NCBI GenBank assembly: GCA_002946415.1
Contig: NJPS01000054.1
Location: 1,054,001 to 1,118,000 of the forward strand
DNA: 64,000 bases
Reading direction: 5' to 3'
From: Rutstroemia sp. NJR-2017a BVV2
Taxonomy: Eukaryota > Ascomycota > Leotiomycetes > Helotiales > Rutstroemiaceae
Below are positions 58,497 through 64,000 of the stretch, in pieces; the stretch's first letter is position 1, and each line of letters starts with the position of its first letter. The translations under genes and the position numbers were made by a program. The notes under the pieces were generated by a model that was given only the letters and a program-made list of their open reading frames with translations, was not told the DNA's origin and made no database searches.

Positions 58497-60604
58497 TCAC
58501 TCCGGCACATACCTCCCCACCTCCGCCCAAAACCTACATCTCTCCCCCCTCCCATCCTCCCACGAAAACGCATCCACCACCTCCAAATCCGCCTTCAACC
58601 CCGGCCCCGCCGCCTGCGTCACATTAAAACTCCAACCTCCCGCACTCGTGAACAGAACCTGCGTTTCATGACCCCCTGTTACATTGAGCTTGAGCATTCT
58701 GTAATCCTCCTCGCTATTTCCCGTCCCCGTCCTCCACAAAGGCCACACCCCCGTCTCCGCCGCGCGATACTCGTCGCTTGTTTCCGTGCCGTTTCCCACG
58801 CTGATGATGCTGGCTATCGCATCCGCAGACAACCTCGGATCATCGTTTATAATAAAACTCCCCCAGATTCTCTGCACAGCGGCGCTGAACCCTGCGGATA
58901 GCGTTCCCTGCCCTAATGCTTCCCTGTTGCCGGCTAGATACGCATCGTAGTCTGCGCCGTGCTGCGCGGGGGGTACGTCGTATTCGTATTTCCATGCTTG
59001 GCCGGAGGGGAGCAGAGAGAATGCTGTGGCGCTCCAGTACGAGGGGCATACGAATGTCGTTTCGGCGTAGAGGTTGTTGGCGCGTTGTTGTTGGCCGGTG
59101 GCGAAGATGGATTGGTTGAGGGCGGAGGGGCCGCGGTTGCCGAGGGTGCTGAAGCGTGGGCCTGGAGTAGTGGGAGGGATGGAGTAGAGGGTGCGGAGGG
59201 CGGTGAGGGTGGAGGGGGGCATGAGGGGGAAGAGGGTGCTTGTGTAGGTGTCGAACGCGAGGGAGGTGGTTATGTTTTGTGGGACAAAGATGGGTCCTTC
59301 GTTTGCGTTGTTCTGTGAGATGTGAGTTCGTTGGATGTACAAATGGAATGGAAGAACATACACCAGATAATATCCTCAGCCCATTTACCCTGCCAGCCAA
59401 AAGCTGTTCACTAGGTCTTGATACCAGAAACTCCCCATCAGTCACAGGCAAGAATCCCCACTGTCCATACTCTCCACTCGCAGAAACATACGCACTAGCA
59501 TTCTGCAATGTAACTGTATCCTTCCCCACTAAACACTCAAATACACTCCCATTCCCTTTTCCCCCACACCCCACCGCCCCCACAAACTTCCTCCATCCCT
59601 CCTCTGGCATCAGTCCATCATAATCATACTGCATTGGCAGATACGGACTAGCCACAATTGCATTATTCCACAGGTTAGTTCCAACCGTCCCATTATACGC
59701 CATTGCCATCAACATAACCGCACCCCCACCAGCCGACTCCCCCGCGATCGTCACACGGCTTGGATCGCCCCCGAATTTTGAGATGTGTGTTTGCGTCCAT
59801 TCGAGCGCAAAATACATGTCATGGAGCCCGGCATTGGGGATTCCACCAGATGAGACCAAGGAGGACGAGGAGAGGAAACCGAATGCGCCGAGGCGGTATT
59901 GGATTACGACTACGATGAAGCGATGGGAGTTGGTTAGGAGGAGGGGAGAAAAGTCGAAGTTGCCTTGACCAGTGCCGTAGCCGCCACCATCTGGGAGAAC
60001 GGGTTTGGGTTAGTTGAATGTGAGGAAGATCTGGTGTCAATATAGATGAAGGGGGGATATGAGCGACGTACGAATCCAGAACATAACGGGGAGATTAGTG
60101 GCATTTGGAGGGGCCCACACGCTCAGATATAGACAGTCTTCGGTCCCAAGACCAGATCTAGTGAAATTGTAACTTGATGCCCTAGGTCCGTCAGCTTGTG
60201 ATTCTGCAGTGGTTAAGGTGGATGAAAATACAGCGGTGCATCGCCACTTTGCGGACATCTCGGAGGATATGCGGTTGTTAGAGAAGTCAAGGTTCTGTTG
60301 GTGGCTGGTGTTTGAGGTTTTTGCCAACGTAGATTTCCGGTTGGGGGTGCCGCATAGCGAATTCTGCTGCCTGTTAGGACTTTTTCCTATGGATAGCAGT
60401 TTGGTGTATATACCCTTTGAAGATGTTGAGTTGGGAGGTGGTGTTGTAGTATCCTTTATAAACGCCATATCCAAGATCGACAACTAAGGATGATGCATTG
60501 CTACTTTGTCGTGTCTCGTGCTGGAAGACTGGGGTACCTATGACTCTGGAGCAAGAAAGCAGTACTATGCTAAGTTTCAAGATAAGTAGATGGATGGACA
60601 CCAT
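58497..60604 (-). CDS. Secreted type-B carboxylesterase/lipase
   Basis: Alpha/beta-hydrolase of the COesterase family, 625 residues. Five exons (60414-60604, 60232-60363, 60072-60181, 59362-59990, 58497-59312) with four introns of 49-81 bp. The start is MVSIHLLILKLSIVLLSCSR, a signal peptide. Splicing gives the family order: LNIFKG-IRYAAPPTGNLRWQ, PPRCPQSGDAPL, GTEDCLYLSVWAP, the oxyanion loop HGGGYGTGQGNFDFSPLL, NAGLHDMYFALEWTQTHI, and the nucleophile elbow VTIAGESAGGGAV (Ser of GESAG). The acid should follow ILSG-NNANEGPIF and the His lie near the C-terminus; I could not place the His with certainty. Several NxT/S sites fit secretion. Substrate unknown. C-rich/G-rich switches occur twice within the gene. 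Confidence 0.9.
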
Positions 60605-61412
60605 TTCTGAACAGGAGACGAAGCAACAGCACCACCTACGAATATGTATGGTAGTCGAAGAAGACAAAAACATGAATATAGCATCGTATATGCTCTTTAT
60701 ATTTCCCATGTATATGACTAGTATCGATTCCTTCCGTCCGATATGCAAAACAGCAAGAAGCTAAAAGACTGCAGCAACGATTTTGACGATTTCATTGCTC
60801 GAGAAAAATGAAAGAGCTTCTGGAATGATGCAATGCCGGAAAATAAGTCCTTCTGGGAAAGATTCGGGCTTGTATACGCCGAGGAATTGGGGCAGGCAGG
60901 GCAGGCTACTGCAGGTCCCCAGTAAATGCGGGGTACACAGGAAGCGACTCGTCTCGACCACGGCACACTCAGTGAGGCCGACCAGCTTTCTCTAATCCGT
61001 CTTTTGCTATGTCCATGAGTTGAAAGTCAGCGGCCCAGTGCTGCCACGATTGACACGGGACACGTCAGATATTCAATGTTGCTGGTGACCTTGCCAACAT
61101 GTTTAATTAATTCTTCGAGCTCTTGTCCTTCTGCCGCTAGTGTCTTCCTGTTGTATGAATGAAGCGGTTTTCGAAGCTGGAGGATTGTATGCGAAGTATC
61201 CTGTGTTCCCCAAGTAACGTTTCTAACCCATGAATATGAAAGCAGTCTTTGACTGTTACATGTCAGCCGCGTATCGGCTTGCTTTCGGTCTTGGCACGAT
61301 CAAATTGGGAAGGCACGGCGATACAGAGAATGTGAGAAGACGCGCCTTCTATACCAAGAGCTTCGTAAGGACTACTTCTATCAGCGGTGTTTTGGAATCA
61401 TCTTACTTGCAC

Positions 61413-61763
61413 TTACTCTTGGTGTGTGAGCTTTATTGGAGTCATAAAGCACCTGCTAGTATCACCACGCAGTCTCCAAACTTTTGATAGCCTTCCATTG
61501 ATGAAGGCGCAAAGACCGGTCGTAGGAGCTGCCCGGGGAGCATCATACAGGTGAAAAGATCTCATACCGAGGCTGCGGAGGAACTCTATCGCATCAGTGT
61601 CGAGGGTACCATTCTCAGCTAAAGCGCCGGTAAGGAGGACTTGCACAAGAAACTCTGACTGGAAACATGTATGACGGTGGCGAGAGAGGTGCGGCAGTCG
61701 GTCATGGCTAATATTTCTGTCGGAAGCAAGTAAATTTCGGTTACACCGATCTGAGACTGGCAT
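61413..61763 (-). CDS. Possible small gene, 116 residues, unrecognised
   Basis: ATG-started ORF with a plausible protein-like second half (VQVLLTGALAENGTLDTDAI, then LRSLGMRSFHLYDAPRAAPT). No family recognised. It could equally be a remnant or chance. Confidence 0.22.
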   Translation of the reverse strand: MPVSDRCNRNLLASDRNISHDRLPHLSRHRHTCFQSEFLVQVLLTGALAENGTLDTDAIEFLRSLGMRSFHLYDAPRAAPTTGLCAFINGRLSKVWRLRGDTSRCFMTPIKLTHQE

Positions 61764-63085
61764 AGCTGAAAAGAACAGCTACAAATCTTAAACCCCCGAT
61801 GCTGAGTCTATGGTATTGAGTATGCGAAAAAGTAAGTCGATTTAAGCTGTGTATTATCACAGAGCCTGAGATAGGATCATTCTATCTCACAGATATCGTG
61901 TCCATGGCTGAGTTTTCCAAAGTAAGTGACGCGGTGTTAGAAAAAGATTGGTTAGAACTACTTAACTCTGAGCTAGTTTTGCTACCTGAAAACACGCTTG
62001 CAGCGGAATTGAGAGCCATCGTGTATGCTTGCTAGAACCTCACAAGTTAGAAACCAAGTCGACGGCGGCAACGGAGATTTAGCATGAAGCGGTACGATAT
62101 TCAAGGGTGGCTTTCCGTATTTTCCGCAAACGTAAGTAAGTGAGGGAGATGGTCCCCGAGACTAGCTAGAAACACTTCACAAGAGTGACAAGACTGCGTC
62201 TTACAAACGCATAATCATCCTTTCGCCCACGTTGTCATAAAAGAATAACTCAAGATCAGGTTAGAAGCAAGCACTCGCTAGTTCCTGCCGAACGAGAGAA
62301 TTCTTTTGAATCATCTTTGAAAGATTCAGACCATGCCACTCTCGAATCAAACCCGTTTCATTTCTAATTGGTTGCAAGATTAGCAAAAGTATCATCTTAC
62401 TTCGAACTTCTAGTCTTTTACGCATCGCGCTCTTTACGTGCAGGAGACGGACGGATCTCAGCTAACCTTGCTGCAAGAACTATGAAACAAGCGCGATTTG
62501 ATTCTTCGAATAAGGTGATTGCTCGCCGACTTGATGGCTTGTATTCTATCCAGATAGATGACAGATACGCTCTCACACAATCTGGAGTGCCATAAGATTT
62601 ATCCAGGGCAAGTTAAATTGGAAGGAATATCTAGAATACAAAATACATATCGAATCCAGTCCCCAACTCAACCGATCATATAGATACTTGTAGCGTAAAC
62701 TTAGGCGGCAACACTCGCAGTGCCTGACAAGCGGGACTGAAAAATCAAGTGGGAGAATGATACTTGGCGCAAATTATCACATCATGAACCTGGAGACGAG
62801 TTGGAGACTTGGAGTAAAAGCCCCAGGTTTTGCGACAGCACCATTCACTTGAAGGCCACTGAAACCTGTTGGTATATTAGCCAGGGACTGGGCCAGCTTC
62901 ATTGACTTGTTATGCGGAGAAGCTGCCCAGGAATAAGGTATTTGGCGTGCGAAGCCTGGAGTTTACGTGCGGAGACGATTGACCGGATGCTCATCAACAT
63001 TCTCTCGGGCAGAAAGAAGAGGCCGGTCTGGCAGAATGAGTCGGGGCTGAGTACTGTTGTCGAACGAAAGTCCTAAATAATATAA

Positions 63086-63235
63086 GACAATGTAATGTTT
63101 TCATTGTCCTAATCTCCTTCAGATGTTGTGGCCGGCCTGCTTTTTCTGCCCTGTAGAGACATTGAATGTTTTCATTGTCCAAATTTCCTCTGGGTGTTGT
63201 GGTCGACCTGTTGTTTCTGCACTGTAGAGACATTG
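63086..63235. repeat. Tandem repeat, two ~72-bp units
   Basis: Units 63086-63157 and 63158-63228 both run GACA(A/T)TG...ATGTTTTCATTGTCC...GTTGTGG...CTGTAGA and are followed by the start of a third (GACATTGTACC). Confidence 0.85.
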
Positions 63236-63612
63236 TACCAACCTCAATAGTCAGCAGGACCACAGACAATCACACAGGAGCATCATTATGGATGTGGTGA
63301 TATAAAGTATTGACCATAAGACCGTAGCGTTCGACCTGGAGATTTCCAAAAGCAACATATCTCATCGCCAAGGATTGACAACTCCAAGCGGGAATTAGTT
63401 GGGTGTCTAAAACAGCCTGAGACAATCACATTTCGAAGATTATGAGAAGTCCGAGAAGGCATATATCGTCTCTGAGATTACTACAAGTAACTTCCTAGTG
63501 CTTTTTCTAAACTAAGTTCTCATTTCCATCATTTGGTATCTCTGATGCGCTGTCTACCTTCTGCAAGAATTCGTCAACATGATTAATCACGTTATGATCC
63601 TCTACACACGGT

Positions 63613-64000
63613 TCAGAATCGCTTCTTGAACATGGGACAGTCTTCTCCGAACCAATGAGTGTTGACGTCGCATCTGTTGCACATCTTGTGAGGACATTTA
63701 TCTAAAGTGTGAGCAATGGTATCACACTTCTTGCAAAATGGTTCTTTGCAGTAACGCTTCGAATGGCCTTTCTTTAGACATCGGCGACACGTCCTATGAA
63801 CAGTACGTTCTTCTGGGATAAAATCAGGTCTAGTGATAGCATCAGTGCATTCGCTGTAAGAATGACCGAGCGCCATACCTAGGTCGAAAGTTAGAAGGGA
63901 TATCATGGCTTATGGTGTAGATGGTACTTACAGTTGTGACAGAGCTCACCGAGACTAGGATCCAGTGGACATTCTGATGTTGTATGACCAGTCTCCCGAC
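63613..64000 (-). CDS. Multi-CCHC zinc-knuckle protein, 5' end beyond window
   Basis: Retroviral-type zinc knuckles (CX2CX4HX4C), nucleic-acid binding. The last exon is 63613-63878 and the preceding exon runs from 63932 past the right edge; intron 63879-63931 (GTAAGT donor, CCTAG acceptor). The splice creates a knuckle, CHNCMALGHSYSEC. Others are CRRCLKKGHSKRYC and CKKCDTIAHTLDKC, with a final variant CNRCDVNTHWFGEDC (X5 before the last Cys). A further half-knuckle, RETGHTTSEC, is in the upstream exon. Serial knuckles recall Gis2/CNBP-like proteins, but spacing and linkers differ, so I name no orthologue. Confidence 0.75.

Larger units (their letters stand above)
60605..63612. other. Gene-poor region
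   Basis: 3 kb without a convincing gene. It holds a 71-72 bp tandem repeat and short ORFs such as 61904-62035 plus (43 codons) and an open frame 62368-62595 plus without an ATG. They read smoothly but show no recognisable domain. The left end is the carboxylesterase promoter. Confidence 0.45.

Noticed and set aside
1..64000. CRISPR arrays, operons, riboswitches, bacterial-type elements
   Set aside because: Spliced fungal genes throughout; none of the required repeat-spacer or prokaryotic signals seen.

Overview
The window is nuclear DNA of a filamentous ascomycete. Nearly every gene is split by 46-250 bp GT-AG introns, many with a CTAAC/CTAAT-like branch site a few bases before the acceptor. 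The conserved proteins (ELP2, ELP5, SEC8, FES1, GPI13, SMI1/KNR4, VPS68, 2EXR) are fungal in type. A leotiomycete is my guess from gene style only. Exon boundaries below were read by eye; the spliced frames close without a remainder for every gene except where I say otherwise.

Layout. 1-20.6 kb is a dense housekeeping block: glucosidase I (cut by the left edge), the tri-snRNP protein SNRNP27, Elongator subunits ELP2 and ELP5 with the ABC ATPase CAF16 between them, exocyst SEC8, a 2EXR-domain protein, actin and the Hsp70 exchange factor FES1. 20.6-30 kb is sparse: the cell-wall regulator SMI1/KNR4, then a decayed SNF2-type helicase with internal tandem duplication. 30-38.6 kb holds a 14-TM MFS exporter, a Q/N/Y-rich protein, the mitochondrial glycine carrier HEM25 and inositol-3-phosphate synthase INO1. 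38.6-52.7 kb is accessory: a degenerate ~160-bp tandem repeat, an SDR-like protein lacking the YxxxK pair, an unrecognised ORF, a divergent prenyltransferase, an FAD monooxygenase fused to a multi-TM domain, and a cytochrome P450. 53-64 kb returns to housekeeping (VPS68/TMEM50-like, GPI13), then a secreted carboxylesterase, a gene-poor stretch and a multi-zinc-knuckle protein cut by the right edge.

The accessory block looks like a small terpenoid cluster. A prenyltransferase would make or transfer a long prenyl chain, the FAD enzyme (PaxM-like family) would epoxidise it, the fused membrane domain might cyclise it, and the P450 would oxidise the product. The prenyltransferase and the FAD enzyme are transcribed divergently from a shared 707-bp region. 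No stand-alone Pyr4/PaxB cyclase, PKS, NRPS, UbiA enzyme or regulator is visible.

The most unexpected signal is compositional. In many genes on either strand, the + strand changes from C-rich/G-poor to G-rich/C-poor over a few hundred bases, always in that order, and the pattern does not follow gene direction. Hand counts are in the findings.
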